64,000 nt of DNA from Sulfurimonas sp. SAG-AH-194-C20 (GCF_029215975.1 NZ_JAEMVD010000001.1:1-64000); one strand, 5' to 3'. Shown: positions 29,750 through 38,763, counted from the first letter of the stretch. Program-made: numbers and translations. Notes: generated from the sequence alone by a model not told the origin.

Positions 29750-30795
29750 TGAATTCATTTTTTATAGAGTTTCGTGACCCTCTTTTTTCTATTATCGTTT
29801 TTTTTAGTATTATTTTCGCTATTACATTTTTTTCGTACTGGTGGAGTAAATATAGACGCAATGAAGATTCAAAATATTTAGATAAGTTTTTAAAACAGTT
29901 TTCTACGCTACCTTCAAAAGATGAACTAAAAGTGCTTATCAGTAGTGGAGACTTATCTGAGAAATCTTGGCTTTTACTCGCACACTCATATTACAAAAGT
30001 GGTAATTATGAAAAGTGTATAGAAATTTATAATGAAATTCTTAATTTAGGTGCTAGTAAGAACAGACAAGAGACTATGTTTTTACTTGGAAGAACTTACT
30101 TAAAAGCAGGATTTTTAGAACGAGCTAAACAAATCTTTTTAAGTATACTTAAAACAAATCCTAGGACACCAGAAGCTCTTAAGTCTTTGCTATTAGTATA
30201 TGAACAAATGAGGGACTATAAGTCAGCCTTAGATGTTTTAGAGCCACTTGATGAACTAAACGAAGACATCTTTCTTGAGAGCACCTATCTTAAAGTAATG
30301 GAAATACTCAATAACAATAAAATTACTCAAGAGGAAAAAAGTAAAAAACTTTTAGATATTTATATAAATTCTCATCAACTTACATATATGTTATTTGAAT
30401 ATCTTTTCCTTCATAACCCATCTTTGGCATGGGAGCATTTTGATCATTCTAAAAGTGAACTACTGAGTGATATTTTATGGAAGATAGAGCCAAAGGATTT
30501 GAATTTAGATATAATTTCACAAAATGGCTATTTGCGAGAGCTTTATAGTGCTCGTGGAGATGTTGAACTTGCTAAATCAAGTTCAGTATTTGAGCTTGAT
30601 GTACTTATAAAACTTGAAGGAAAAGCCAAAGCAACTTTGAGTTTTGAGTATATGTGTGATGATTGTAAAACTGTACAGCCTTTTGTATTTCATCGTTGTC
30701 CTTCATGCCATTCGATAGGGAGTCTTTATGTTGAGTGTCATCTTAGTAAAGACTTCTATAAAGATATAGGTGAAGAAAATAATTCATTTCAATAA
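29749..30795 (+). CDS. LapB/YciM-like TPR protein with C-terminal zinc ribbon
   Basis: This protein has 348 residues. It has one N-terminal membrane anchor (about residues 9-28), a set of TPR helices (about 60-260, for example SWLLLAHSYYKSGNYEKCIEIYNEIL) and a C-terminal metal ribbon CDDCKTVQPFVFHRCPSC (about 303-320). This order (anchor, TPR, rubredoxin-like knuckle) is that of LapB, which in Escherichia coli tunes lipopolysaccharide synthesis by directing LpxC to FtsH. The domain architecture is seen; the same function here is inference. Confidence 0.75.
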   Translation: MNSFFIEFRDPLFSIIVFFSIIFAITFFSYWWSKYRRNEDSKYLDKFLKQFSTLPSKDELKVLISSGDLSEKSWLLLAHSYYKSGNYEKCIEIYNEILNLGASKNRQETMFLLGRTYLKAGFLERAKQIFLSILKTNPRTPEALKSLLLVYEQMRDYKSALDVLEPLDELNEDIFLESTYLKVMEILNNNKITQEEKSKKLLDIYINSHQLTYMLFEYLFLHNPSLAWEHFDHSKSELLSDILWKIEPKDLNLDIISQNGYLRELYSARGDVELAKSSSVFELDVLIKLEGKAKATLSFEYMCDDCKTVQPFVFHRCPSCHSIGSLYVECHLSKDFYKDIGEENNSFQ

Positions 30796-30821
30796 ATTCC
30801 AGAGTTTAAAAAGAGAAAGAT

Positions 30822-31502
30822 ATGCATAAAAATATAAAAACATTAGAAACACAGCTTGACTATGTATTTAAAGATAAAGCACTAATTATAGAGGCTTTGA
30901 CACATAAAAGTTATAAACAATCATATGATAATGAGCGCTTAGAGTTTTTAGGAGATGCTGTACTAGATCTCATAGTAGGTGAGTACCTTTTTACTAAGTT
31001 TCGGAACTCTGATGAGGGTAAATTGTCAAAAATTCGTGCTTCATTAGTAAACGAAACAGGTTTTGATAAGCTTGCGAGATCTCTACATCTAGGTGATTAT
31101 ATATTGCTCTCAAACGCAGAAGATAATAATGGTGGAAGAGAAAAGTCATCACTACTCTCAAACGCTTTTGAAGCAGTAATGGGCGCAATCTATCTTGAAG
31201 CTGGGCTGGGTGTTGTAAGTAAAATAGCTATCGATTTAATAGAGAGTAATCATGAAGAGATTTCACTTGATTCGCTATTTCGTGATTTTAAAACAACTCT
31301 TCAAGAACTTACACAAGCTCGTTTTGGTATTACTCCTGAGTATACTGTAATGGCGAGTCGCGGACCAGATCACTTAAAAGAGTTTGAAATGGGTGTTTTT
31401 ATTGAGGGCAGAGAATATGCAAGAGCCACAGGTAAAAGTAAGAAAATTGCACAACAAGAGGCGGCAGAAATAGCTGTTAAACTCTTAAAAGAGGAAAAGT
31501 AG
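30822..31502 (+). CDS. rnc: ribonuclease III
   Basis: RNase III cleaves double-stranded RNA, including rRNA precursor stems such as the one flanking the 23S in this window. It has 226 residues. The catalytic signature NERLEFLGDAVLDLIV and the second acidic segment (NAFEAVMGAIYLE) are intact, followed by a dsRNA-binding domain (about 155-226). The stop overlaps the aroC GTG start by one base. Confidence 0.96.
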   Translation: MHKNIKTLETQLDYVFKDKALIIEALTHKSYKQSYDNERLEFLGDAVLDLIVGEYLFTKFRNSDEGKLSKIRASLVNETGFDKLARSLHLGDYILLSNAEDNNGGREKSSLLSNAFEAVMGAIYLEAGLGVVSKIAIDLIESNHEEISLDSLFRDFKTTLQELTQARFGITPEYTVMASRGPDHLKEFEMGVFIEGREYARATGKSKKIAQQEAAEIAVKLLKEEK

Positions 31503-32575
31503 TGAACAGTTTTGGAATGAAGCTGCGTTTTAGTACATTTGGAGAGTCACATGGTAAAGCGATAGGATGTCTACTCGATGGTGTTCCTGCTGGGCTGACT
31601 ATTGATGAATCATATATTCAAAGTGAACTTGACCGTAGAAAGCCGGGAAAAAGTGAGTTTGAAACAGCTAGAAAAGAAGCTGACATAGTTGAGATACTTT
31701 CTGGTGTTTTTGAAGGTAAAAGTACAGGTACTCCAATTGCGATGATTATTTACAATACAAATCAAAAGTCTAAAGATTACACAAACATTAAAGATGTATT
31801 TCGCCCGGGACATGCTGACTTTACATACTTTCATAAGTATGGCATACGTGATTATCGTGGGGGAGGGCGTAGCTCTGCTCGAGAAACTGCTGCTCGTGTA
31901 GCTGCTGGTGCTATAGCTAAACTTATGTTGCAAGAACTTGGTATTAGTGTGAAGAGTGGCATCTGTGAAGTTGCAGGGATAAAAAGTGAAGTGTACGATT
32001 ATAGTGCTGCGAAGAGCAGTATCATTTATGCATTAGATACAAATGTAGAAGAGGCTCAAAAAGAGGCTATACTTAAAGCCAAAAATAATCACGACTCAGT
32101 TGGTGGTGTTTCACGTGTACTTATAGAGGGTATTCCTATTGGGCTGGGCCAACCCTTGTATTATAAACTTGATGGTGTCCTAGCAGATGCTATGATGGGT
32201 TTAAACGCAGTAAAAGCAGTTGAGATTGGGGATGGTGTTTTAAGCTCAAGAACTCTAGGCTCTGCAAATAATGATGCGATACGTTCAGATGGTTTTGAAT
32301 CTAATCATTCAGGTGGAATTCTCGGTGGAATTAGTAATGGAGATAACATAGTTTTAAATGTTTACTTTAAGCCTACCCCCTCTATCTTTAAAGAACAGCA
32401 TACAGTCAATACACAAAATGAAGAACTTGATTTCTCTTTAAAAGGACGACATGACCCATGTGTAGCGATAAGAGGAACAGTTGTCTGCGAATCAATGGCT
32501 GCTTTAGTTATTGCGGATATGTTACTGCTAAACATGGGTTCAAGAATGGATGGTGTGTTAAAATACTATAAGTAA
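31502..32575 (+). CDS. aroC: chorismate synthase
   Basis: AroC makes chorismate from EPSP using reduced FMN. It has 357 residues. The start is GTG, supported by the normal N-terminus MNSFGMKLRFSTFGESHG and by the overlap with rnc. Signatures include FRPGHADFTYFHKYG, RDYRGGGRSSARETA and the C-terminal RHDPCVAIRG. The rnc-aroC order is conserved in many Campylobacterota. Confidence 0.96.
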   Translation: MNSFGMKLRFSTFGESHGKAIGCLLDGVPAGLTIDESYIQSELDRRKPGKSEFETARKEADIVEILSGVFEGKSTGTPIAMIIYNTNQKSKDYTNIKDVFRPGHADFTYFHKYGIRDYRGGGRSSARETAARVAAGAIAKLMLQELGISVKSGICEVAGIKSEVYDYSAAKSSIIYALDTNVEEAQKEAILKAKNNHDSVGGVSRVLIEGIPIGLGQPLYYKLDGVLADAMMGLNAVKAVEIGDGVLSSRTLGSANNDAIRSDGFESNHSGGILGGISNGDNIVLNVYFKPTPSIFKEQHTVNTQNEELDFSLKGRHDPCVAIRGTVVCESMAALVIADMLLLNMGSRMDGVLKYYK

Positions 32576-32583
32576 AAAGGGTC

Positions 32584-32617
32584 TAAAGGAAGTGATATAA
32601 AGGCTTGTATTCCTTTA
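32584..32617. terminator. weak hairpin between convergent aroC and DUF4395 gene
   Basis: The stem taaaggaa...ttccttta (8 bp, 18-base loop) overlaps the last bases of the DUF4395 gene. Without a clear T-run it is only a possible bidirectional terminator. Confidence 0.3.
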
Positions 32618-33355
32618 TGAATCATCATCCTCAAACTCAAGATCGATCATCTTTTGATATTTTTCATCTTTTTCTTGCTTTAGTTGTGTCTTTGTTAATA
32701 CAGCTTCATGTAAAAAATCACCAAAAAATGTTTTTGACTCTGTCTTTGCTAAAAAGAGATAAATACCTGATACCAGACCAATTACTGTTAGCACTGCAAT
32801 CATCTTTTGAAGAGGATTAAACATCTGGATAGGTTCTTTCACCCTGACTTCGCAAACACCACCTGGACAGTATCTAGGATCTTCTTTTGTAATGTACTTA
32901 TATAGTATACAACCTAGACAAATAGCAAAAGCACTCTCTAAAAACATTAAGCTGATGCAGAGTACACAGATAAGTACCTTGTAAAAAGTGATATCCCAGT
33001 TAAGTACAAACCAGTAAACCATTGGAAAAGATATCATCCATCCAAGTACCCATGCAAAGCGTTTTTGAATAGCCCCAACATACTCAGGTTTCTGGTTACG
33101 AACCATAAATTTACCTAGTAGCAAGGATGGTGAATACCTAGGATTAAATACTCTAGCAACAAAATCAAACCATAAAAAGGCTAAATAAACTTTTGCAACT
33201 ATAGTATGGTTATAGCCTATACCTATGAAAAGAACTATAGTTCCAAGCATTGCAAGTATGCCAGCAGCTGCTCTTGCTTCTCTTTCATTTATTACAGGTA
33301 TATCATACCCAGGGACTTTTTCTCCATAATTTAACCAAAAAGTTTGTAAACTCAA
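32615..33355 (-). CDS. DUF4395 integral membrane protein
   Basis: This protein has 246 residues, about five membrane segments and the DUF4395 pattern FNPRYSPSLLLGKFMV and IQKRFAWVLGWMI. Four cysteines follow a hydrophobic helix (AICLGCILYKY and YCPGGVCEVR), a possible redox or metal site. The tail is acidic. It is the last gene of the sox/DUF302 run, 34 bases after the DUF302 lipoprotein gene. DUF4395 proteins are often found next to sulfur or thiol-redox genes; the function is unknown. Confidence 0.75.
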   Translation of the reverse strand: MSLQTFWLNYGEKVPGYDIPVINEREARAAAGILAMLGTIVLFIGIGYNHTIVAKVYLAFLWFDFVARVFNPRYSPSLLLGKFMVRNQKPEYVGAIQKRFAWVLGWMISFPMVYWFVLNWDITFYKVLICVLCISLMFLESAFAICLGCILYKYITKEDPRYCPGGVCEVRVKEPIQMFNPLQKMIAVLTVIGLVSGIYLFLAKTESKTFFGDFLHEAVLTKTQLKQEKDEKYQKMIDLEFEDDDS

Positions 33356-33389
33356 GATAGCCTCCTGTATATTTATAATTAACGAGTGT

Positions 33390-34364
33390 TTATTCAGTCA
33401 TCTCGTTAATGATGTTCTCAATAAATTTTTGGGCCTCACGAAGTTTTTTAGTCCCTTCTTCCTCGTCTGTCATACCTACTGTTGTAATCCAGTTTTCAAC
33501 CGATAAAAAGCCCATATACATTTTGTCTTCACCCTTCTTTTTATAAAGGTAAAAAGAACACGGAGCCCATGCACCAGCTTCAGGATGATTTTCAGACACT
33601 GGATAAATTACATCAAATTTACAGATAGAGTAAGTATGGTAGAAGTCATAAACACCTGTATAGCCTCTATCATCAAAAATTTCTTCTTGAACATTTGTAT
33701 AGTTAGGAAGTAAAAAACCTAAAGGTTCCATTTCACCTTCAAATTCAGCTTCAAACTCTTCTATAAAGTCTTCTGGAGATTGACCATCAAGATCTAGTTC
33801 CATACTAAAGTTAGTAGCAAGTGTTTTTTTAGGAAACTTTACTGTATGTGGTAATTCTTTAAAAGTACCACCTGGCATAGCAATTTTTAATCCTTTATGA
33901 ATTAACTCAGCATAAGCAATTAGGTCTGGATCAGTTAGGGGAATACCAGTAGATCTAGCCATACCATTGATCGTTAAAGTTGAGATATTCATACATCCCT
34001 CTTTCCCTTCCCAAATAGACATTGTGAGTGGTGTTAGTGCACCAAAACTAGGGTATTTCTTGAGAAGTTTAAATGTTAAATCACTATTTTGATACATTGC
34101 TAAGTTATAAATTTTATAGTGAAGTTTTTTAAATCTTAATCCAAATGGCTTGTTCATATCATTATTACCAGGAATTTCTAGACCTATGCCATCAAAGGCA
34201 GCTTCAATAGACTTAATAGTAACCTTCCCATCAGCATTGGGAGTTGAAAAGACTTGTACATCTTGTATCTTTTTAGGTTTTATAGGGGCTACTTTGGCCT
34301 CGCTGCAACCAACAATTGAGATTGCCATTAGGGCAATTAGTATAAGTGAATATATTTTTTTCAT
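33390..34364 (-). CDS. DUF302-like lipoprotein in the sox region
   Basis: This protein has 324 residues with a lipobox (ISIVGC, Cys20), so it is probably membrane-anchored in the periplasm. The C-terminal half aligns with exported protein A at 5428-6417: both share (E/D)AG-x-(W/F)-APC followed by a Y-rich strand and K-x-G-x-x-x-M. An earlier acidic helix (EDFIEEFEAEFEGEMEPLGF) also corresponds. It sits between MOSC and DUF4395 genes downstream of soxZ. A role in sulfur oxidation is suggested only by position. Confidence 0.7.
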   Translation of the reverse strand: MKKIYSLILIALMAISIVGCSEAKVAPIKPKKIQDVQVFSTPNADGKVTIKSIEAAFDGIGLEIPGNNDMNKPFGLRFKKLHYKIYNLAMYQNSDLTFKLLKKYPSFGALTPLTMSIWEGKEGCMNISTLTINGMARSTGIPLTDPDLIAYAELIHKGLKIAMPGGTFKELPHTVKFPKKTLATNFSMELDLDGQSPEDFIEEFEAEFEGEMEPLGFLLPNYTNVQEEIFDDRGYTGVYDFYHTYSICKFDVIYPVSENHPEAGAWAPCSFYLYKKKGEDKMYMGFLSVENWITTVGMTDEEEGTKKLREAQKFIENIINEMTE

Positions 34365-34425
34365 CTATTTTTCCTTGTATGAAATAATTATGAATGATTT
34401 TATCATTATTTTTATATAAATTAGA

Positions 34426-34866
34426 TTAAGAATTTAAAATTTGAACTCTTGAACCTAGAAGTATTTCAGAACTACCCTCTATATATTTAGCAAAGATACC
34501 TCTATCATTTTTTAGGAGTTTTGGTAACTTTGAGTTTATGGAAGCAAGCCCTTGGCAAAGGGTGCAGTTTTGTGTTATTTCAAGAATTGTAGTACCAATT
34601 TTAATACGGTCACCTTGGAAGAGCGAATAAGGGCTTATGTCGATTAAAATATTTTCACCCAGAGAACCATCCTGAATATCTATCTCATTCGCAAGTGCAA
34701 GATTATAGCTCTCTTGTGAAGTTATAAGAATTGAACGCATTTGATTTTTATTGTAAAACTTATCACCTTTAATACCAAATTTATCGACAAAAATGCTACT
34801 TACATTTTGGCGAGTCTTAGCTGTATTGTTATGTGTTATGTAGAGCTGTTTTATAGTGCCAGTCAT
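34426..34866 (-). CDS. MOSC-domain protein
   Basis: This protein has 146 residues. MOSC features are GIKGDKFY, the SLGENILIDI segment and the conserved Cys in NCTLCQGL. MOSC domains bind or transfer sulfur for molybdenum cofactor chemistry. Placement after soxC-D-Y-Z, with SoxC being a molybdopterin enzyme, makes a role in maturing SoxC cofactor plausible but unproven. Confidence 0.8.
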   Translation of the reverse strand: MTGTIKQLYITHNNTAKTRQNVSSIFVDKFGIKGDKFYNKNQMRSILITSQESYNLALANEIDIQDGSLGENILIDISPYSLFQGDRIKIGTTILEITQNCTLCQGLASINSKLPKLLKNDRGIFAKYIEGSSEILLGSRVQILNS

Positions 34867-34911
34867 TTTTAAAAAGTCTTTGTTAATTGGAGTTATTTAT
34901 AGAGGTTTGAA

Positions 34912-34987
34912 GATGATAAAGATTAAAAAAAAGTTTATCATCGTTCGAAGTGTAAGCATAAATCTTAATAAGCATAAATGCTTATTA
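34912..34987. other. two hairpins in the soxZ-MOSC gap
   Basis: The stem gatgataaa/tttatcatc (34912-34920 with 34934-34942) is followed by the near-perfect palindrome taataagcat-aa-atgcttatta (34966-34987), whose right arm contains the soxZ stop codon. They may attenuate or protect the soxCDYZ transcript; T-runs are poor. Confidence 0.4.
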
Positions 34988-35293
34988 TTTGATTTTACCT
35001 TTACCTTTACCAGTTCCACCTTTACGGTCAACCCAGCTTAAAAGTAGTTTGTCACCTTTCTTAAATGTATCACCTTTGAGTTCAAACTTAAAGATTGGAT
35101 TCTTAGATAAAAACTGTGAAGTTGATAAATCAAGAACAGTCTCTCCGTTAATAGTACCAGTAATGTGAGTGATGAAGTTTGCATCTTCACGGTTACCAGT
35201 TTTTTTCTCCATCATATTGAATGTTGACATTTCGTGTTTAGCCATAGCCTTAACTTTGATAACACCATTTTTTAATTTTGCTTTTACTTTCAT
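34985..35293 (-). CDS. soxZ: thiosulfate oxidation carrier complex protein SoxZ
   Basis: SoxZ is the partner of SoxY in the carrier that holds sulfur intermediates. It has 102 residues, starts MKVKAKLKNGVIKVKAMAKHEM and has the SoxZ-type immunoglobulin fold pattern, with HEM and NPIFKFELKG segments and a basic tail (GGTGKGKGKIK). It has no signal peptide, as expected because SoxYZ is exported through the SoxY Tat signal. Forty-seven bases separate it from soxY. Confidence 0.92.
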   Translation of the reverse strand: MKVKAKLKNGVIKVKAMAKHEMSTFNMMEKKTGNREDANFITHITGTINGETVLDLSTSQFLSKNPIFKFELKGDTFKKGDKLLLSWVDRKGGTGKGKGKIK

Positions 35294-35340
35294 AATATAC
35301 CTTTGTTAATTATTTTCTATTTTTTATGAGAGCAAAGGGA

Positions 35341-35793
35341 TTAACCTTCACATCCACCAAGTGCAACATCTAAAGTTTTCTTAGCTGCATAAAGTTTACC
35401 ATCGTTACCTTCAGCAACGATTGTAATAGTTCCTGATTTACCCATCTTAATTTTAATAGAGTATTTGTTAATAGAGTACTTAGTTGTAGTATAAGCGCAA
35501 ACTGCTGCTTCAGGATTTGCATCTTGATATACGGCAATAGATTTAATATCTAAATCAGTTGAAAAATCAACAGGGATTGCTCCACCATTACTTGCAACAT
35601 CTGGAGCAGTTAAAGAAACACCTTCCATTACTAAGTCAGTAGTGCCATACATTGCTTTTAAAGCATCATCAACAGTATGTGCAGACCATACAGCAGGTTT
35701 AGTTGCTCTGTAGTCTTGTGCTTTTACACTTGCAGGTACAACAGCTAAAGCTAAAGCACCTAGAGTTACATTTAAAAAATTTCTTCTTTCCAT
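35341..35793 (-). CDS. soxY: thiosulfate oxidation carrier protein SoxY
   Basis: SoxY carries the substrate covalently on a C-terminal cysteine. The 150-residue precursor has a Tat signal (ERRNFLNVTLG) and ends ALGGCEG. The cysteine is two residues from the C-terminus, as in the canonical GGCGG arm but with Glu after the Cys, so the arm is slightly atypical. It forms a SoxYZ pair with the next gene and belongs to the soxCD-linked copy; the soxXYZAB cluster is not in this window. Confidence 0.9.
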   Translation of the reverse strand: MERRNFLNVTLGALALAVVPASVKAQDYRATKPAVWSAHTVDDALKAMYGTTDLVMEGVSLTAPDVASNGGAIPVDFSTDLDIKSIAVYQDANPEAAVCAYTTTKYSINKYSIKIKMGKSGTITIVAEGNDGKLYAAKKTLDVALGGCEG

Positions 35794-35806
35794 AATTATT
35801 CCTTTA

Positions 35807-36976
35807 TTATTTTATTTTACCAGAGATTAGATAATCTACCATAGTTTTAAAGTCTGCATCTGAAAGATCAGCTCCACCTTTAGCAGGCATACCACCCTCA
35901 GTACCATTGATACCGTTAGCATAAACTTTGTCCATACCTTTTGGAGTGTATCCAGCCCAGTCACCGCTTCCTGGTGAAAGAAAAGCAGAGTGACACATAG
36001 CACAGCTTTCTGTGTATGTTTTTTTAACATCAATAGCTACTGCTTCTTTTTTAGGAAGATCTCTTGTCATATTCATAGCAGGGATAAAATCTTTGATTCC
36101 ACCATTTTGAATACGCTTGATTTTTGCAGTTGGCTCTTGACAATCGCTCATACAACGAGTAGCACCTTGGTTAAGGTTACGTCCACCAAAGTTAGATGCT
36201 TTACCGAAGTAAGCTTTAACAACTGGAAGTGCATTTGCACCTGAGATAACTGGTTCAAAACCATCAACATTTGGCATTACGATTTTTAAGAATTTTGCAC
36301 GATCAAGTACATACTCATCATCAACTTCAACACCATCAACAAACATTTCATTAATGTTTAAGATATATGCAGTAAGTGCATAAGTCTCATCAACACTCAA
36401 ACTGTCAGAAAATGGGTGAGGCATACCATCTCTAATGTACCACCACATAGTAGTAGCTTGAGGCCAGTATGAACCAAACTCACGAGTAGGACCATCAGCT
36501 TCAGGGTCTTTCCATCTGTTGTTAGTTAATGTCTTTTGTAAGTCATAAGCATTACCTTTAGAAAGTGCTGGGTATCCACCACCACCTGAACCAAAGTCAC
36601 CGTGACACATTACACATTGTGCTTCATACAGCTCTTCACCGTCTTCAACAGATCCACTACCTTCAGGTATACCGTGACCTTCTGGGCTTAATTCTGTTGC
36701 TGGTTGTAAGTCTGTATCCCATTTTGCAAGCTCTGCTGCATTTGGAACACGACCATTGTTTATTTTAGCACCTATCGCTTGAGGGTTTACATAGTAGTCA
36801 GATGTTTTATTATTTACAACTGGGTATGAAACTCCACCATCTATATCAAGTGAAACAGAAGTGTCAGAACCTGATGGTGCTGTACTGTCCCCCATACATC
36901 CTACTACAGAAAATGCAACTACTGCTGCTACTGAAGTAGAAACTAGTAATTTACTATACGCTTCTAATTTGAACAT
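35807..36976 (-). CDS. soxD: diheme c-type cytochrome, SoxD-like subunit of sulfane dehydrogenase
   Basis: This protein has 389 residues with an N-terminal lipobox-like segment (FSVVGC, about Cys27), so it is probably a lipoprotein. Two c-heme motifs are visible: CVMCH (about residue 120) and CAMCH (about 325). The protein overlaps soxC by 23 bases, and SoxC and SoxD form the sulfane dehydrogenase that removes six electrons from the SoxY-bound sulfur. The name rests on context plus the heme arrangement. Confidence 0.85.
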   Translation of the reverse strand: MFKLEAYSKLLVSTSVAAVVAFSVVGCMGDSTAPSGSDTSVSLDIDGGVSYPVVNNKTSDYYVNPQAIGAKINNGRVPNAAELAKWDTDLQPATELSPEGHGIPEGSGSVEDGEELYEAQCVMCHGDFGSGGGGYPALSKGNAYDLQKTLTNNRWKDPEADGPTREFGSYWPQATTMWWYIRDGMPHPFSDSLSVDETYALTAYILNINEMFVDGVEVDDEYVLDRAKFLKIVMPNVDGFEPVISGANALPVVKAYFGKASNFGGRNLNQGATRCMSDCQEPTAKIKRIQNGGIKDFIPAMNMTRDLPKKEAVAIDVKKTYTESCAMCHSAFLSPGSGDWAGYTPKGMDKVYANGINGTEGGMPAKGGADLSDADFKTMVDYLISGKIK

Positions 36977-38276
36977 GATTCACCTTTCCTTCTTCTGTTA
37001 CTTCCCAAGTCTCTACTGCATTTCTGTGATAAACTGCTTCAACACCCATTATGCCAATCTCTTGGTCAATAGTTGGTTGAATATAACCAGCATCATCAAT
37101 TGCACGTGAAGTAAGTAAAAGTTGTTTTCCGTTTAGTTGGAAATTTTTTGGTATTGTAAACATATAAGACCAGCGAGTCCAAGACTTTGATAAAACTAGG
37201 CCTTTAAGATTCGCATTAACATAGTTCTTACCACCATCAAAAGATAAATCTACAGCTTTAATAGTTCCCATTCCAGACCATGCAAGACCTTCGATTTCTA
37301 CTACATCACCTTCTTTAAGATCAGTCCATGGAAGTTCTGGAGATGGAGAAGTTACTGTTGAGTTTACTTCATTCGCATAGAAATGCTGAATCGCTTTACC
37401 AGTTGGCTTAAGGTCCGTGTACTTAGAAGTTTCTTCTTTACAGTACCATGGCTCTTGAGAAAACTCTAAACGGCGAAGCCATTTAACACATAAGTTACCT
37501 TCCCAACCTGGAACGAGTAGTCTTACAGGATACCCTTGTTCAGGACGAAGTGCTTCACCATTCTGTCCCCAAACGATCATAGCATCGTCAAGAACTTTAT
37601 CAACAGGAATAGTTCTACCCATTTTTGAGTTATCTGAACCTTCAGCAAGCATCCATTGTGCAGTTGGTTTAAGACCTAGGTCTTCTAAGATAGTCTTGAT
37701 GTAAACACCAGTCCACTCAGCAGAAGCCATAAAACCTTTAGCAAATTGTACAGAGTTGAACTGTGGCCCTCTCCATTCTTGTCCACCATTAGCAGGACAC
37801 TCAATAAAGTGAGTACGTGTCACACTTGGGTAACGCTTAAGCTCAGCTAGAGTAAGAACGATAGGCTTCTCAACTAAACCATGAATCATTAAACGATATT
37901 CATTAGGATCTACATGCGCAGTACCACCGTGAGAACGAGAAAAGAAAAGACCATTTGGAGTGATGATTCCTTGAGATTCGTGAATAGGTGTAACAGCGAT
38001 AGAAGCTCTAAAGTTACCAGAAGCAAGTAGTTTAGTACTTCTTCTGATTACATTATGCTCGTAAGCCGAAGGTATACCATATTGGTTTTTAGTTACTGGA
38101 TCTCCCCATTTTTGGCCCCATTTTGTATGGTGCATTATTGCTGGATCGCCTTCGCCGGCTGATTCATTTGCTAGTAGAGATGTTCCAGCAAGAGCAGTTG
38201 CTGATACAGCAGCTGCTTTTCTGAAGAAGTCTCTTCTGTCGATCGTGTTTAGATCTTGAGATTTTTTATTATCCAC
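36954..38276 (-). CDS. soxC: sulfane dehydrogenase molybdopterin subunit SoxC
   Basis: SoxC is a sulfite-oxidase-type molybdoenzyme in the periplasm. It has 440 residues with a Tat signal RRDFFRKAAAVSATALAG. The Moco Cys lies in THFIECPANGGQEWRG. Further family blocks are YPVRLLVPGWEGNLCVKWLRR and the C-terminal dimer domain with WSGMGTIKAVDLSFDGG. It heads the soxC-D-Y-Z run. The TatC, Moco (moaC, mobA) and MOSC requirements are partly met by genes in this window. Confidence 0.95.
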   Translation of the reverse strand: MDNKKSQDLNTIDRRDFFRKAAAVSATALAGTSLLANESAGEGDPAIMHHTKWGQKWGDPVTKNQYGIPSAYEHNVIRRSTKLLASGNFRASIAVTPIHESQGIITPNGLFFSRSHGGTAHVDPNEYRLMIHGLVEKPIVLTLAELKRYPSVTRTHFIECPANGGQEWRGPQFNSVQFAKGFMASAEWTGVYIKTILEDLGLKPTAQWMLAEGSDNSKMGRTIPVDKVLDDAMIVWGQNGEALRPEQGYPVRLLVPGWEGNLCVKWLRRLEFSQEPWYCKEETSKYTDLKPTGKAIQHFYANEVNSTVTSPSPELPWTDLKEGDVVEIEGLAWSGMGTIKAVDLSFDGGKNYVNANLKGLVLSKSWTRWSYMFTIPKNFQLNGKQLLLTSRAIDDAGYIQPTIDQEIGIMGVEAVYHRNAVETWEVTEEGKVNHVQIRSV

Positions 38277-38384
38277 ATTTTCTCCTTTTGTAGGTTGTTG
38301 TTATCTATTATTAAAATTCATTACATAACTCTGTTATTTAACTAGACAAAGTTTTTTTACCATCACATTATGCCATTTTATGCT

Positions 38385-38404
38385 TAATTATAAATTTATA
38401 ATTA
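38385..38404. promoter_or_regulatory. 20-bp perfect palindrome upstream of soxC
   Basis: The sequence taattataaatttataatta is a perfect palindrome about 108 bases before the soxC start, in a 210-bp gene-free gap. It could be an operator for soxCDYZ, although AT-rich palindromes of this size also arise by chance. Confidence 0.4.
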
Positions 38405-38490
38405 GAGATTATTCCCTGTTTTATGAGGTATTGTTATAATATACATCAAAAAAATTGTTTAAAAAGTTACTGAATGAAACAAAAAGAAGA

Positions 38491-38763
38491 TTATTTTTTT
38501 GCTAAAATTGTTAGAATCAGATAGGTATCGCTTAGTTTATCTATAAAAAAAAGAACATGAAAATTTTCATGAGGAATCTCTTTTATATTTTCATCATCAA
38601 AAAGTTGTGCTTTTTTATATTTATTTGCTTTTGTAGGTAGATTTATTAAAATTGTGTCTAAGTAAAGTTTGAATTTTTTTGTTGCAGTAAAATCTTCTTG
38701 GGCATAGTTTTGCAGAATGACTTTTAACTGTTGCTCATATAATGGGGTACAAAGAATATTCAT
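38491..38763 (-). CDS. RelE/ParE-family toxin
   Basis: The product has 90 residues from MNILCTPLYEQQ. The track start (38787) lies eight codons upstream inside the antitoxin gene and is less likely. The C-terminal pattern IPHENFHVLFFIDKLSDTYLILTILAKK is the typical end of the RelE/ParE fold. Family members either cleave mRNA on the ribosome or poison gyrase; which applies cannot be told. The ATG overlaps the antitoxin TAA by one base (TAATG), the classic coupling of toxin-antitoxin pairs. Confidence 0.8.
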   Translation of the reverse strand: MNILCTPLYEQQLKVILQNYAQEDFTATKKFKLYLDTILINLPTKANKYKKAQLFDDENIKEIPHENFHVLFFIDKLSDTYLILTILAKK

